Shown: positions 33,604-46,595, counted from the stretch's first letter. The stretch: DNA of 64,000 bases from Heliocidaris tuberculata (GCA_025618425.1 CM046833.1:5538356-5602355), one strand, 5' to 3'. The notes: generated by a model from the letters alone, not told the origin. Made by a program: numbers and translations.

Positions 33604-34149
33604 GGGAGTTTAGTGGGATGTAATGGTACATCTCCACATACCCATCAGTTATATCATGTATATCGGGAGAAGAGACCCGAGGGTTACAGTGATTCAGTTC
33701 GCTTTTCCTCTTCCAGTCACAGGTGGTGCCAAATACTTAATAATAATAATAATGGTAATAATGATAATAATATAGATACAAGAGGACAAGTCCACCGAGT
33801 GTGGGCGTTGGATGAGGCCGTATAGTCTTCTTTTCATGTTGCCTTACCTCTCTCCCTTTTCTTGTCTTCAACCCCCCCCCCCCCCCAAAGGGTAATACTA
33901 TCGCAGTATCCCATGAAATGTAGGTCTCAGCGCCCCCTGAAGTGCATGATCATAATGCAGTGTGTGAGTCCCTAAAATCCAATTTTCATTACTCGAACTA
34001 GGAAAAAAAATGTTCACATTCATCATCATGACAATCAACAAAAGGATGCAATTCAAAGACCGTGAACATGGTCGATGCCAATGGCTTTTAGCAAATTACT
34101 TCAGAGGAATATTAACAAAAAGAATAGTTATTGGATACTTCTTTTTACT
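33604..34149. other. No gene recognised
   Basis: Contains short AAT (33738-33770) and poly(C) (33871-33885) runs. Confidence 0.4.
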
Positions 34150-34352
34150 TCATTTCCACTGCGCCATTTCCTCAAGGCGTTCCAATATTACCCCGGCTCC
34201 AGCCAGGCTCAAGGAATTCCTTCCTATATACCAGGTACCCTTCTGACACCTGGGTGGGGAGTGGCAAAAGTAGATTAAGGTTAGTGCTTAGGCTGGGATT
34301 CGAACCCCGTATTTTATGGCACAAAGTATAGAGGTTTCAGTTGCCGGAATAC
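34150..34352 (-). mobile_element. tRNA-derived SINE
   Basis: Read on the minus strand, a perfect B box GGTTCGAATCCC lies at about 34297-34308. The core CACCCAGGTGTCAGAAGGGTACC follows the pattern seen in other SINEs of the window. The end toward 34150 grades into unrecognised sequence. Confidence 0.75.
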
Positions 34353-34779
34353 TGCTTTTATTGCTCAAATTCATTATCAGTAGGACATGATAATGCAAAC
34401 AGTTCAGATAGCGTGAATAATATACTTATGGCTCTCAGCCTAATTACTTGACAATCATGAATTATTGTTTGCAGAGATACCAATTCATCCAGATACACAC
34501 GAAGAGATGAACGTAATGGAAATTGAGCAGAAGTTACTTTTGGGAAAATGACCCTGCTGATTATTCTACTAGATATTAATCACTGAGGCGTATCCATCAC
34601 AAGCTCCTGCTCAACGGGAATCTATGTTTTCTTTCTTGTATCAAGTATGTATACTATGCTTTTGAATTATAATTTGTATATAGTATATATTATTCGGGCA
34701 CTATGTAGAATATGAAAATGAGTGGGGAAAATAGATGTTACTTTGGATTGAAATAAACTGTATTGAGGTTCATTTTGGT

Positions 34780-34945
34780 CAGGGGCTGCGGAGCATTTTT
34801 GAAAGTGGGGGGGGGGGGACTGATTTGATTTCACTTAAATAATGACATTTTCGCACTTTTTTCGGGGATTTTATGTAACGTGTCTACTAAAAAAAAAGTG
34901 GGGGCTGCAGCCCTACCCCCTCCCCCCGGTTCCGCCACCCATGTT
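34780..34945. mobile_element. Probable hAT-like MITE remnant
   Basis: Begins CAGGGGCTGCGGAGC and ends GGTTCCGCCACCC, a weak inverted pair around G and C runs. No clear target duplication, so only tentative. Confidence 0.4.
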
Positions 34946-35100
34946 GGTTATTAGAGAAAACATGTTAACATATCAGAGATGTTTACAAGACATGTTACTA
35001 CTTGGAATTCGTGATTAATTACGACTTAGAATATCCGAACGATTGCATGAGGGTGTTTTATAAGCATGTTAGCTCAAATGTCTCTATTAAAGGGATTGAT

Positions 35101-35595
35101 TAACTTTGCCCAGGATTGAAAAAAAAAAAATCACTGTTCCAGCTAATGCTGTAATCATAATTGCAAACCTTTAGGTCAGACAGGACTCGCCTGAGTTTTA
35201 TAAGCTGATCGGTCGTTTATATATGAAGATATTTACGATTGAACATTGATGTCGGGATAGAGTACCACAGAACCCTAAAGAACTCTTACGGTTCTATCAC
35301 AGAATATCGTACAATGAACGAATCCCTATTTCTGGAAACCCGCTCTGAAATGGCCAAGCGCTGGTGCTTGGTTTTTGTGACTGCAGCGCAGCGAAGAAGC
35401 TGAGCGACTTGCGCTAGCGATCGACCACGATACCGTTCGCCTTGCTAGCTTTTTTCTCTTTTTTGGATAGTAAACGGGTTCCGTTTTCTCTCATACTTTC
35501 ACATATCCTTAATTATATATGTAGTTAGAGGATTGCACATAATTCACTGACATTTGAGCTGATTTCACAATTTTCCACAAAGTTAATCAATCCCT
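35101..35595. mobile_element. TTAA-type MITE, 495 bp
   Basis: Perfect ends AGGGATTGATTAACTTTG and CAAAGTTAATCAATCCCT, flanked by TTAA at 35097-35100 and 35596-35599. A TTAA target fits piggyBac or Kolobok superfamilies. The interior has no transposase frame. Confidence 0.88.
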
Positions 35596-35599
35596 TTAA

Positions 35600-36560
35600 T
35601 AGGTCATGTTAAGTGATGCCTACGGTAAAAGAAGAATTCACTTGAAATCATCGTTACCATCCGTTGCTCATCATCGGTTTTGTTGGAGCATGTGTTATAC
35701 TCTTAAGGTGATTTTGCATTTCCAGTATAATTATTCATCTTGTCGTCTAATTTTCCATCATCTTATTCATAGAGTTCCTAATCCCATATATTCCATTTGG
35801 CGCCTGTGCTTTAGAATGTATGTTATTTTTAGCAAATCCATTAAATACATGATTGAGAATTCCGAATAGCACACACACACACACACACACAAACACAAAC
35901 AGAGAGAGAGAGAGAGAGAGAGCGCGAGATTAGATTCCTTGACAGCAAAGTTACCACACATACCATGCATACGTGACCTCTATTCATACGATAATATATT
36001 ACCGGTTAAAAGAGGCACAACTAGTCAGCCTCCGGTATTCAATTATATTGAAATATGAAAGTTATAGAAAAATATATCTTGGTCATACTCAAATCTATAT
36101 AAACACCTCTAAAGTACAGGATAGGAATAACTATCAAATTTGATAATGTGTTTTAAAAGTTCAACGTTCCCGCAACCTCATAATGCAACAGTGAATTAAA
36201 TGTACTTGGCAAATTTATGGTTTCAATAACCTTCAGAATACATTACTGAAATTATTTCTGAATACGAAGTATAAACAGCCTTTGCAAATCATAATCAAAT
36301 TACAGTGTAACGTTCAAATACATAACAGAACAATATGTGTATGATAATTCGTGCAATGTATAGTTTAAATTCATTTCTTAAATGTTCTCGCCATTGAAAT
36401 TGTTGGTACTGCCAGCGCTTTTGAATGTTGAATTTGTTTGTGTTTGTAATAATGAGAGGATGGTCGACCGTTCTTATGTACTGGATGCCGACTCAATATT
36501 TACACATTTTCCCATCAGGATATGACATTCAGTACTGAATGTGCGTCGCCATAGCGACGT
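35600..36560. other. No gene recognised; CA and GA runs
   Basis: A (CA)n then (AG)n microsatellite lies at 35870-35922. An 87-codon frame at 35606-35869 shows no recognisable domain. Confidence 0.4.
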
Positions 36561-36589
36561 TAAAATAAGCAATAATCTCCGTTTAATAT

Positions 36590-37005
36590 TACACGGAGAG
36601 AATGTAACGAAAGAGAGAGGAGGGAAAAGCGAAAATGAAAGAGAGAGAGGAGGGGCAGAATAAGACAGATTGAGTGGAGAGGAGACATAAGAGAGAGTGA
36701 GAATAGTAAAAGTTGATAATTATCGTGCGTGAGAGAGAATGGATATAGGGAGGGAAAGGGGAGAGGGAGAGAGAGAGAGAAAAAAAAAAGGAGAGAGAGG
36801 GTGAATAGAGAAGAGAATGTAGACTGGAGAGAGAACATGGAGAACAGATAGAACACGGAGAAAGGAGAGAGTGAGTTAAACTTAAGGTAAAAGTGAAATT
36901 TCTAAAAAAGGAAGCAAGAGAAAACTAGAAAGATATTTTCAAAAAGGGAGAGATAGAGACTATAGAGGAAAACAGGGAGAGAGAGAGAGAGAGAGAGAGA
37001 GAAAA
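36590..37005. repeat. GA-rich purine tract
   Basis: Interrupted GAGA runs with AAAG and GGAGA words. Confidence 0.9.
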
Positions 37006-37511
37006 TAGAGAGATCAGAAAATAGGTGCATGGTGATGATACGAGCCTTTGGAAGTTTTATCACTCCCCCACAACCTCGACCTCGGCTGCCTAGCTCCCTC
37101 GGAACTGAAGCCCCCACCCCTATTTTCCCTTCTAGAACCGCTCATGGAAGAAGGACTCTCCTATATGGGACTACCTTGAAATTCTAAAGCAGAGAGTAAA
37201 AATAGTTGTCATAGCTGGGTTTTATTGTACTTTGCCCATGTTTAAATTAACGGAAAAGTTGGGAAGGCAAGAAGAAATACTGCGGAAGACACCGCAGAAA
37301 CTAGTATGCACTTAACCTTTGAAGGCTTGATGTCTCATTTTTCATTGCGTAGTGTTTTATTGAAAGAAAGCGATAAAGAAAGTACAGGAATATATTAAGC
37401 ACTCTCTCGCGGCGTCACAAGGAGAATCACATTAACATTCCTGACCATCAAAAGCCACCGTCATTTATGATCCATTAGATGCTCCACTGATATACTCTCT
37501 TGGTTTGAAGG

Positions 37512-37777
37512 CAGGGGCGGCGCTACAGGGGGGGCAGAGGGGGCGACCGCCCCCCCTATGATTTTTCAAGTTGTGAAAAAAGAAAAAAAAAGAAGAAAAA
37601 AGAAGAAAAGGAGGAAGAAAAGGGAAGAAAAGGGAAGAAAGAAGAAAGAGGAGTATTAAAAAGAGAGGTCTTAAACATATAACTTTATATTACCCCTGTT
37701 ATTTAATGGAGAAAAAATATGACGTCATCATTAGGTCGTCTTGCCCCTCCTATCAAAATACCCTGGCGCCGCCCCTG
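37512..37777. mobile_element. hAT-like MITE with 8-bp target duplication
   Basis: The ends CAGGGGCGGCGC and GCGCCGCCCCTG are perfect 12-bp inverted repeats flanked by TTTGAAGG at 37504-37511 and 37778-37785. CAGGGGCGG ends with an 8-bp duplication are characteristic of hAT elements. The interior is A/G-rich without coding sequence. Confidence 0.9.
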
Positions 37778-37785
37778 TTTGAAGG

Positions 37786-38215
37786 TAACATTACCATGGA
37801 TGATTATATCCTTGAAAAGAAATAAACATGCCGACGATATATCCTGTCTCATTCCTGAAGCAAAATCCCCGAGTATAATACCAAAAAGTATCATTACAGA
37901 ACGAGTTATGATCGACATACCAGTGTCACACTTTTTTCTCCTTTATTCATTTATTTTATTTATTTAGTGTTATTTCACCACGGTGGCTTCATCATTTTCC
38001 CATCTCCTGCATCTTCCCTCGTATTCCGAGTTATCTTACGTTCACTATCATGACTATTCGAAGAAAATGATAAACTGTTCTTTCAGAAACATAATTATGT
38101 TCATTTGTTCCTGGCATTCCCAACACAGTTTCAAGTTATTCGCCCCCTTCTACGTTGCAATCTTCTGTAGCTAATTGCAAATGTAGATGTCTTGCCAGAA
38201 GGAGGTTATCGCTCG
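37786..38215. other. No gene recognised
   Basis: AT-rich sequence, including a short TTTAT run near 37945-37967. No supported feature. Confidence 0.4.
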
Positions 38216-38285
38216 GATGGGATTCGAACCTCTTACCACTAAAGGCCTTCAAATTTTCCGCTGAATTATCGACTGAACGTGGCAC
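38216..38285 (-). mobile_element. tRNA-like SINE head fragment
   Basis: On the minus strand AATTCAGCGG (A-box-like) and GAGGTTCGAATCCC (perfect B box) have tRNA-like spacing. The body is not identifiable. Confidence 0.55.
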
Positions 38286-41200
38286 CTCTATATCAAAGAG
38301 ATCCTCAAAATTTTTGTTTTACCACCATACACTGCCATAACACTACGATGCTATGTAGCCATATTTGCACTAATTTCTGAAGTTCTCAAGGACGACAGAC
38401 ACATGTATCATATTCTCTAACAATGATGGAAGGCGTTTAAATTGGGTTGTTTCCATGGAAACCAAATACTGACATTTATAAACGCGTGAGTAGCTTAAGG
38501 GTGCGCTTGATTAAGCTGGAGAGCTGTGGCCCATAAATACCACATTTCGTCCGTAACGTGATCGCCATTGTCGTCCCTGTGATCATAGAGATTACTTTCA
38601 TATGATTAATTTATGGTCCTTCATCCTACCCTGTTCACACACAGATTTTCTCTTCACTATGGTCTAAGACTAAAGCCCGGCTCACTAGAGGTTTATTGAC
38701 GATAGGACCACGTCCTAACGTGTACGATCTTCCGCGCGTCGTGAAATAATGATGTTCATGAAATAGTGACGTCGTTAAGAAAACGACTGCACAATGAACA
38801 GTACAAACAGTACTTTTATTAAATGGCGCATGGATTAGTTTCCTTCACAGGCTCGATTAGCGCAGATACTGACGCAATCGAAATGAAATCGAGCCGCCAT
38901 TTAAACTCACCACACAATGAGCATGATGTGTAAGTGTCATCTGAATCGCTGTAATTCAGATTTCCAAATAAGATGAAGCCTCCCATCGAGGATAATTACG
39001 ATAATGATGATGGTTATGAAATAATGTTAATGATAACGTTAAAACGGTAAGTCCCGTATCCGTGGACATGCTCGTGCTTTAAGCCGCACTAACTAGTCCT
39101 CCTGCTCAGAAAGCATTTTCAAGTGATTTATTTGATTTACCTTTTATGTGTGTGGTGTGTGTGTGTGTGTGTGTATTATACTTAACAAATTCCAACAGGA
39201 TTATTTTAACCCGTTTTTTTTTTGTCTTAACAGTAATCTGTGATACCTGTCGATGATTAAAAAGACCTCACATGCCGTGGGTATTTTTATATGATTTAAA
39301 AAAGAAATAAAATTGAAACAATTCAAGTCACTGCCAAAGGGTTTTTACACAGCCCTGTTGCGAGGAGGGTGGGTAAAACGTCACAAGGGTTCACTGATGC
39401 GGAACTTGTCTTGTTAACGAAGGACATCAGTTGTCCTCCAATAAGGGCTGCCTCCCTGACTGTCTGCTGTGCTACTGTGATAGTATTCCACAAGGGAATT
39501 CAAATAAACGCCCACGCATTATTCTATTTAAAAAAAGCAAAAAAAAAAAAAAAAAAAAAAAAAACGATTACCAAGACTTAAGACCCTTGTTCAAAAGTAT
39601 ACTAGTTTAAGCTCATCTTTTGACCCTGATCAAATAAAAAAATCTGTCTCCATCAGTTAATATAAAACGATGCTTCTAATAGAAAAGTGAGGAGAAATTA
39701 AATTCGATGAAGGATTTTGACTTATTGTCAAGCAGGGACTTAAATCATCCAGAGGACTAATATGACATTCTACATTAATGATTAACACCCAGGCAGACAA
39801 GAGGAGACTCGACGTCATTGAATCATATCAACGTTGTCAGGTTGAGTGCCGTATTTTCCCTATTTCCATTTTTTCGAGTAGTTGTAATTATATGGTTGTG
39901 TGGTGAAATGCGGTTTACTTTATGAGAGTTTTTTTTTTTTAAGGAGAAACAAGAGGGATTATGTTGAAAATTATTTTATCACTATTTCAAAGAAGAGATT
40001 GTAATTGTCACACCATTTGCACAACTACTACTAAATTTTACAAAACTGTTATTGTGTTTTTATTTTTATATTTATAAGAAGAGTCATATTAGCTATAACC
40101 GGAGATGTCAACATCCACTGGCATCTCTGGAATAAAATCCGATGTTTCCAATATGCTAATTGGCTTTTATATTTAATTAGACCTTTAATAGAAATAAATT
40201 ACCATTATGCTAAAAGAGGTCTACAAAAATGTACTGTTAAAGGCAATAAAAACGCGTAGTTAATCACAAACTTCTTTCTATCATGGTTAGTGTACCTTCC
40301 TTGAGAAAAGGAGGCAAATATTACCTGAAACTGGGATGCATGCATTATTTACACGTATGTCTCTATGGAATAAAATCCACCATTAGCGAGATGCAACATG
40401 CGACAATGGACAGTACGTCACAATCGCCCACACTCTATGCGGTACATATAAAATGGTAACCCCTTAAAAGTACAGAACTTGTGATATTTTCTTGATATAG
40501 TTGTGTACATATGAATATACTCAATGTATTTAATGTATGTAAATATACATGTACGTGTCTGCATCATATTCACGGTCTTACATTTATATCAATCTCGATT
40601 GATTCAAAAGTCGATATTGTTCCATGATTAGTTAATGTTATGAAACACGACTACAACATTTAGGTTGATTATTTCATTTAAAAGAAACCAATAAAGATCT
40701 TATTTTGAATCGGAACCTCATACAACATCCTATCCCAGATGCGGATGTTTTTTGGTGTGTTTTTTTTCATGACTTGTAATTACGTCTTTCATAAGATCAT
40801 GTCCAATTTTACATATTTTTACATTATCACATATATAAGAAATGTTAACATTGTTAAGGAAACATGGAAAGATGTGAGTTATTTTATGTCAGTAATACTG
40901 ATTTCCTTTTATATATAAACATGATAAATAACAAAGACTGTAGCCCAGAGGTGATTCATTCTTTTACAAGGTTTCAAACGGGTAAACGTCATTAAAATTC
41001 CCAAATCTAATCGTTATCATGAAATAAAAGTCTTATTTAGGCCTATATGTTAGTTTCAAATCATAATCAACACCTGCTGCCCATTGACATATGGAGAAAT
41101 AATACTTTCTTTCAATTACTCTTCAAATACTTCACTTTACGTAAACGCACTTATGTCAAGTATAACGTAATCTAGTCTAACGGAAGTACACGCAGTTCTA

Positions 41201-41700
41201 TTAATTATATTCATCATAATGTATTCTAAATATCTCTCAAACATTCATAACCATGCAAATTAATTATAAAATATTTAATTGAGGAGGAAAAGATAAACAT
41301 CTTACCTTTTCCTTACAAATCTCTCGAAGCCCTCGAAGTACATTTGAAGTATCGTTCCACGTCTGTTAATTGAATGAACACGTAAAACACAATGAAAAAT
41401 ATAAACATTCGCATTAAAGGCCTAAAACCAGAATCTCTTATAAAATAGGCATCTCCACTTTGTGCATCATGGTAGGAAAATTTTACCAGAATCGTTGTCA
41501 AGTGGCGGAGCTATGAACTTTACATAGCTTTATTAAGTATTCTGGCGAACGGTTATATACGTAGGCTATGGAGGCAAGTGGCGCAGACCTATGCTTTCGC
41601 GAGTAAATGATATGAGGGCGAGTGCATGGAGCGAACGTACGAGCGCGGGCAATGGCGTAACGTGGGTCCAGCAGCAGAGGGGACACCGATCATGCCGATT
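38286..41700. other. No gene recognised; simple repeats only
   Basis: Contains (GT)n near 39147-39174 and a ~25-bp poly(A) at 39539-39564. From 41500 to 41700, fragments such as GTGGCGGAGC and AATGGCGTAACG suggest decayed repeats. No supported gene. Confidence 0.4.
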
Positions 41701-41714
41701 TCATGGGGAGGAGG

Positions 41715-41735
41715 AGGGGGGGGGGGGGGGGGGGT
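41715..41735. repeat. Poly(G) run
   Basis: About 18 G residues after a GAGGAGG lead-in. Confidence 0.85.
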
Positions 41736-41884
41736 AGAAGTACAAGGCCGTTGAGTAGGGTGAGGGTGTGATAGGAGTGCAGTCATCCTCTTTTTATTTT
41801 ATATCGCCTCCCTCCTTCCCTCGTCTCCCTTTCTGTCTCTCACCTTCTCTCTCGTTTTTGTTTTCCTACTTTTTCACCGTTCAA

Positions 41885-41941
41885 TAAAAATAATGATAAC
41901 AGTAATGATTAACAACAACAATATTGATAATAATAATAATG

Positions 41942-41974
<33 letters not shown>

Positions 41975-42054
41975 TAATAATAATAATAATAATAATTATA
42001 ATAATGATAGTGTTAATGACAATAAGAATAGTATTAATGATAATAGTATTAATG

Positions 42055-42108
<54 letters not shown>

Positions 42109-42305
42109 TAATAATAATAATGATAATAATAATAATGATAGTGTTAATGACAATAAGAATAGTATTAATGATAATAATAGTATTAATGATAATAATGACA
42201 ATAGTATTGATGATAATAATAGTAATAGTATTGATCATAATGATAATACTAGTATTAATGATAATAATAATAACAATAGTTTTAATGATAATAAGAATAA
42301 TAGTG
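41885..42305. repeat. Large AAT/GAT microsatellite
   Basis: About 420 bp of AAT triplets interspersed with recurring AGTATTAATGATAATAATAG units, i.e. a higher-order repeat. Ile/Leu-rich frames here are artefacts. Confidence 0.95.
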
Positions 42306-42309
42306 AGTA

Positions 42310-42480
42310 TTTTTCCTCCCGGGGTAGCTTGATCAGTATCAATCTGTTTGAGGACCCCGTAATTATTACTACCCAGGTATTCCCCAGGTACCCATTTACA
42401 CCTGGGCCGAGAGAGATGAATCTGGGTAAACACCGTGTCCAAGGTTGGAAGAATGGAACGTGTTAGTCTCTCATAATTGA
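42310..42480 (-). mobile_element. SINE body fragment
   Basis: On the minus strand CCCAGGTGTAAATGGGTACC matches the SINE core of this window, followed by CTGGGGAATACCTGGG and a tail that runs straight into the AAT microsatellite at 42305. The microsatellite may therefore have grown from the SINE tail. Confidence 0.7.
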
Positions 42481-42814
42481 GGGGGAACGCCCCCCTCCCC
42501 ACCCCCTTTCCCCTGTACTACTCCAATGAGCGCGGATGCAAACGAGCTATCATAAGTAGCCAAGCATGAGAATGTGATTGCGCGCCAATGCTTCATCGAT
42601 ATGCAGGCAGCTTCGGAGTGTAAATATAGGCTTTAGGTCGAGGCAAACGTTTGCTTAAAGGTTGTATTTAGCATTTTAAGTGAAAAAAGAGGGACTTTGT
42701 AGAATTGGGCATAAATCGTTCTCTGTAAATGTACATGAATGCAAATCCATTTTGGGTGAATAATATAAGGAATTACTTCGTTTGGGGTGGAAATGCACGC
42801 TCAAAATAGTGATG

Positions 42815-42900
42815 ATGATGATGATGATGAAGATGGCTTCTTGTATAGCGCCGGTATTCGCTTCTGCTGGGCGCTTATGGCGCTTGCTCTAGAATGTCTC
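42815..42900 (-). mobile_element. SINE/LINE 3' tail fragment
   Basis: On the minus strand AAGCGCC...GGCGCTATACAAGAAGCC followed by ATCATCATC repeats, a diverged form of the GCGCTATATAAAT tail. Confidence 0.6.
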
Positions 42901-42950
42901 ACAAATTCAACTTTTTAGTTAGTGGAATCCATTCTCAAAAGAGTAATTAA

Positions 42951-43520
42951 AGGACAATCCAACCTTCGTAATGAGATGATTTGTGTGAAAGCAGAAAAAG
43001 GGAACGAAAAACAGGATGCTGAAAGTTTGAAAGAAATCACACGAGAAATAAGAAAGTTATGGATCTTTAAAAAGTGAGATCACTAAATCTACATGTATGG
43101 GAATCTCAAATTGGGAATTTGTTGAGTCGATCTTTTTATATTGGATGTCGACTCTTCCGTTTTGTCGTTAATTTGCAGTATTCTCCTTTTTTCTCGGGGC
43201 AATACTCAAACTTTATTGAAGATAGCATATTGTTATAGGTCCTCAAAAAAGAAAAGATCCTACTGAGTAACACATTTTTTTGGGGAAAATGACACTTCAG
43301 TCATTTTGTGTGTTGCAGCAAATAGGGGAGTTGTCCGCCACTACATCACAGTGACATTACCGATTCGGCAAATTTGAAATTTCCATACGTTATAGTGATT
43401 ACAACTTTCGAAAATTCATAACTTTCTTATTGCTTGCTCTATTTCGTTCAAACTTTCGCTATTCTGCTTCTGTGATTTTCCCTCTTTCTTTCAGAACAGC
43501 TTGCCATTAATCTTTTCATT
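42951..43520. mobile_element. Long-armed palindromic MITE (TTAA type)
   Basis: The left end AGGACAATCC follows TTAA (42947-42950). The arms are inverted copies: GAAAGTTTGAAAGAAAT and AATAAGAAAGTTATGG (43022-43065) against CATAACTTTCTTATTGCTTG and ATTTCGTTCAAACTTTCG (43409-43458). The right terminus is eroded, so the end is approximate. Confidence 0.7.
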
Positions 43521-44014
43521 CAAAATGCTAGGAATTACCCATCATACACATGATACAAACAGAAAGAGCAAAAATCACTAAGAATTCTGAGTCTGTTTCT
43601 AATGCAGTACATTGTACCGTTTATAACAGCAATTTAATTGTAACTAATCATTTAACTCTCTAAATTGACAATGCAGTGTAAAATATATAATTACTACTTT
43701 GAGAACAAATTGGCTATTTTCTGTTAATTCTTTCGATTTCTTTTCACATTGGTTCATGTGACATACTTTTTTTTTCAAACTAAGTAGGAGTGGAAAATAA
43801 GATTAATTGGTTCCAACTTGAGGAGAGAAAGCTGATTAATTTAGACTTAATTAAAACTTTGAACTGCTATGGGTTAAGGTTGGATATCTCTTTAAGCCAC
43901 TGTTTTGGAGTGGATTCCTCTATTATTTCAGATGGATTCAACGCCAAAGTGATCCCGAATATGGCTCCTGACAAAAGTGGATTCCATTCCTCTGCATTAT
44001 ACATGTTATACAAG
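43521..44014. other. No gene recognised
   Basis: A 93-codon frame starts at 43790 (MENKINWFQLEERKLINLDL) and runs to 44071 into the next element. No domain was recognised and it is not supported as a gene. Confidence 0.35.
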
Positions 44015-44865
44015 GTGTTTAAAAACAAAACAGTGGACACTTTTGATCACTTAAGGAAAAGTCCACCCTGATCACAATTTGGTTTTATAGAAAGTAGAAA
44101 AATGAGATAAAAAGAATAGTAAAAACTTGGGAATTAGTGATGGGAGAGGGGGGGGGGGGGTACAGGGGAAATGGGAAAGGAGCTTGCAAGATACGTCATG
44201 GAGTTACCAATTTGTGTTTGATTGATTTCTTATTTCTTATCGTATTTTGCTCAGACCTTCATTATCTGTTTCTTTAATTTTTTATGTTTCCTTGAAACCA
44301 ATTTGTAATCAGGGTGGACTTTCCCTTTAGTAATTCAAAAATTATACATCATATCAGACTGAGGTTTTTACTTTGCATGGTTGAAGGATGTGAAATTTAT
44401 TGAGAGCAATTTTCATGACGTTTCTCTGAATACTTTTCTTCAGTATTGCTCTGAATATTTAATTAGATTTTTACTTGTTAAAATATCTGGGCCACAAAAT
44501 CTGCTTGTACCAGTAATTAATTCAGAATACCAGCCATTGTTGTGCATTGCAGCTGAAATTCCAGAACATCTTTTTAACCCAAGGTCATGAATCATTAATG
44601 AACTGGAGAGCAAAAGGGTGGCAGAAGGGACAGCTGCAACACACAATGGGTATTGTTGTGTTCTGAATTAATTACTGATACACACAGATTTTGAGGCCCC
44701 GATATTTCAAAAAGTGAAAAATCTAATTAAATATTCAGAGCAATATGTTAAGAAAAGTATTCAGAGAAATGTAATAAAACTTGCTCGCAATGAACCTCAG
44801 TCTGATACGAGGTATAATTTGTGAGTTATTATCGATCAAAAGTGTCCACTGTTTTTTTTAAACGC
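44015..44865. mobile_element. Large palindromic element with a nested MITE in its left arm
   Basis: Outer ends GTGTTTAAAAAC...CAGTGGACACTTTTGATC (44015-44048) and the complement (44834-44865). The arms resume at 44335 (CATATCAGACTGAGG) and pair with 44605-44815, sharing GAATACTTTTCTT and GCTCTGAATATTTAATTAGA. The left arm alone carries an extra ~270 bp, the TTAA-type MITE listed next. Corrected for that insertion the element is about 575 bp and almost wholly palindromic. Confidence 0.8.
44055..44326. mobile_element. TTAA-type MITE nested in palindromic element
   Basis: The ends GGAAAAGTCCACCCTGAT and ATCAGGGTGGACTTTCCCT are inverted, bordered by TTAA (44051-44054) and a degenerate TTAG (44327-44330). 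Inverted similarity continues inside (CACAATTTGGTTTTATAGAAA against CTTGAAACCAATTTG). Confidence 0.8.
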
Positions 44866-44878
44866 ATAGTAGAAAGTA

Positions 44879-45329
44879 CAGGGTGTTCAGAGACAAAAAA
44901 AAAATACCAAAACGGTATAGCTATACGATGGATTTATGTGGATTTATGTGTCTGAACGCTAACGAAACGTCGTATAACGAAACTGGGGTCAGAGCATCGT
45001 TTCGAACTAGAACTCGATAACGAATCACCTTTCCGTGTGTGTCTGAACATATGGCGACCATAGAACGGTATAACTGGGCGGGGCTTAATGTGAGCGCGTG
45101 CGAAAGGTGACTTGACTTGCTCGTCGAAAGTCAAATTGCGCGCGCTCCATGGATGCGGGCCAGGCAGGGACTAGCGCCTAGCGGCGACCATAACAACATG
45201 TGCAGTGGAAAACTGCGCATATATACGATGTGATATGTGTCTGAACGGTCCGTAGGCTATACGATGAAAATTTTATACGACGTTTCGTTATCTAGTTTCA
45301 GTAAAAACGGTTTGTGTCTGAACAGGGGG
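44879..45329. mobile_element. 451-bp TIR MITE (CAGGGTGTTCAGAGACA type)
   Basis: The left end CAGGGTGTTCAGAGACAAAA is complemented at the right end (CGGTTTGTGTCTGAACAGGG). Inner words TATACGACGTTTCGTTAT and GTGTGTCTGAACATATGG echo the ends. CG-rich centre, no coding sequence. A TA or GTA may be the target duplication. Confidence 0.78.
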
Positions 45330-46285
45330 TAGACTTTTGCGGTCCTCTTTCTGATATTTCTAGATCCGCTCCTACTAGATTGGTATGTTAGAACAATCGA
45401 AATTAATTCAAAAATATACCAATCATGCTGGATATCATAAACAACTGTCAGGATTTTATGAGCACATGAGACTACGCAAAAATGTTGGCCAAATTATCTT
45501 AAGGCACAGCATATGAACTATTTTCTAGTCTGGTATTCTCAAATTTAAAGCATTTTCAAAAACGTAATTCTCATTTATACTGATATTATGACGTTATTTC
45601 TCAATGCAAGTACACTGGTAGTTTTTTTTTTTTTTAATTTTCAGTCAAGAGATCTCATTAAGCTTGTATTAATAGATTTAAAAGGGAACCCACAATTTTT
45701 CCTTCTCCAATCGCAGCACAATTGCTTTCCCTTGATGTAAGGGCCGACTTTGTGCGGAGCGTGCGTTTACATTTGTATGTGTGTGTGTGGGTGTGTGGGG
45801 GGGGGGGTGTGAGGGTGTTTGTGCCCCGCGAATAAACTTTTACGGGTTCATTAATGTATGTTTGTGCATCTTAATTAAAAATCAAAGTTATCAATACTGC
45901 TTGGAAAGTGGGATAAGAAATATGTAATTATTTGTGATTTTCTCAGTGAAACTATAAAAGTAACAAATCATCCCTGAATTTGAGACTTTTCTGTAGAACC
46001 AAATCTAAATACGCAACAATTGAGGAATAATTTACAGTTTCACTTCACTTGACAATTAGTAGAATTATACAGGAACAAAATGGAAAGAAATCACTAATTT
46101 AGGCATTACAGCCGATCGGTGCTTGATTTCCAACGCGAACAACGATAATGAAGTAACTTCTGCATTGTCATGATTGTTGGAAGTGGAATCTAGCATAATT
46201 TCAAATCGTGTTTCTCGAAGTATACCTGTCGAAATTTCAAGTCATCTGACACCCCCCCCCCTCTTTCTCTCTCCCTCCCTCTCTG

Positions 46286-46318
<33 letters not shown>

Positions 46319-46593
46319 GCTGTCTATCCCTCTCTATGACTCTCCACCCCTTTTTATCTTCTCGTCTCCCACTTTATCCTCTCATTTTGTGCATACATGT
46401 AGTTGCATATTAAACTGATTATTACATGAGAAGGTCGAATCAGGATGTGCCTAGGACGATCCATTTTTGCTATGTATAATTACATGTAATCATATGTAAT
46501 AAAAGACTGTGAGAATATGTGATGATGTACATAAAAATAACAAACACAAAATCGCTTTGAATCAACGGACTGAAGATTTCAGTTAGAGGGGAA
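45330..46593. other. No gene recognised; GT, C and CT runs
   Basis: Holds a (GT)n/G run at 45776-45808 and a C run plus CT tract at 46252-46320. No supported gene. Confidence 0.4.
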
Positions 46594-46595
46594 TA

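Noticed and set aside
41893..42502. 168-codon Ile/Leu-rich frame
   Set aside because: Translation of the AAT microsatellite and SINE body, not a membrane protein.
43790..44071. 93-codon plus-strand frame
   Set aside because: Runs into a MITE and shows no domain; possibly a decayed repeat, not supportable as a gene.
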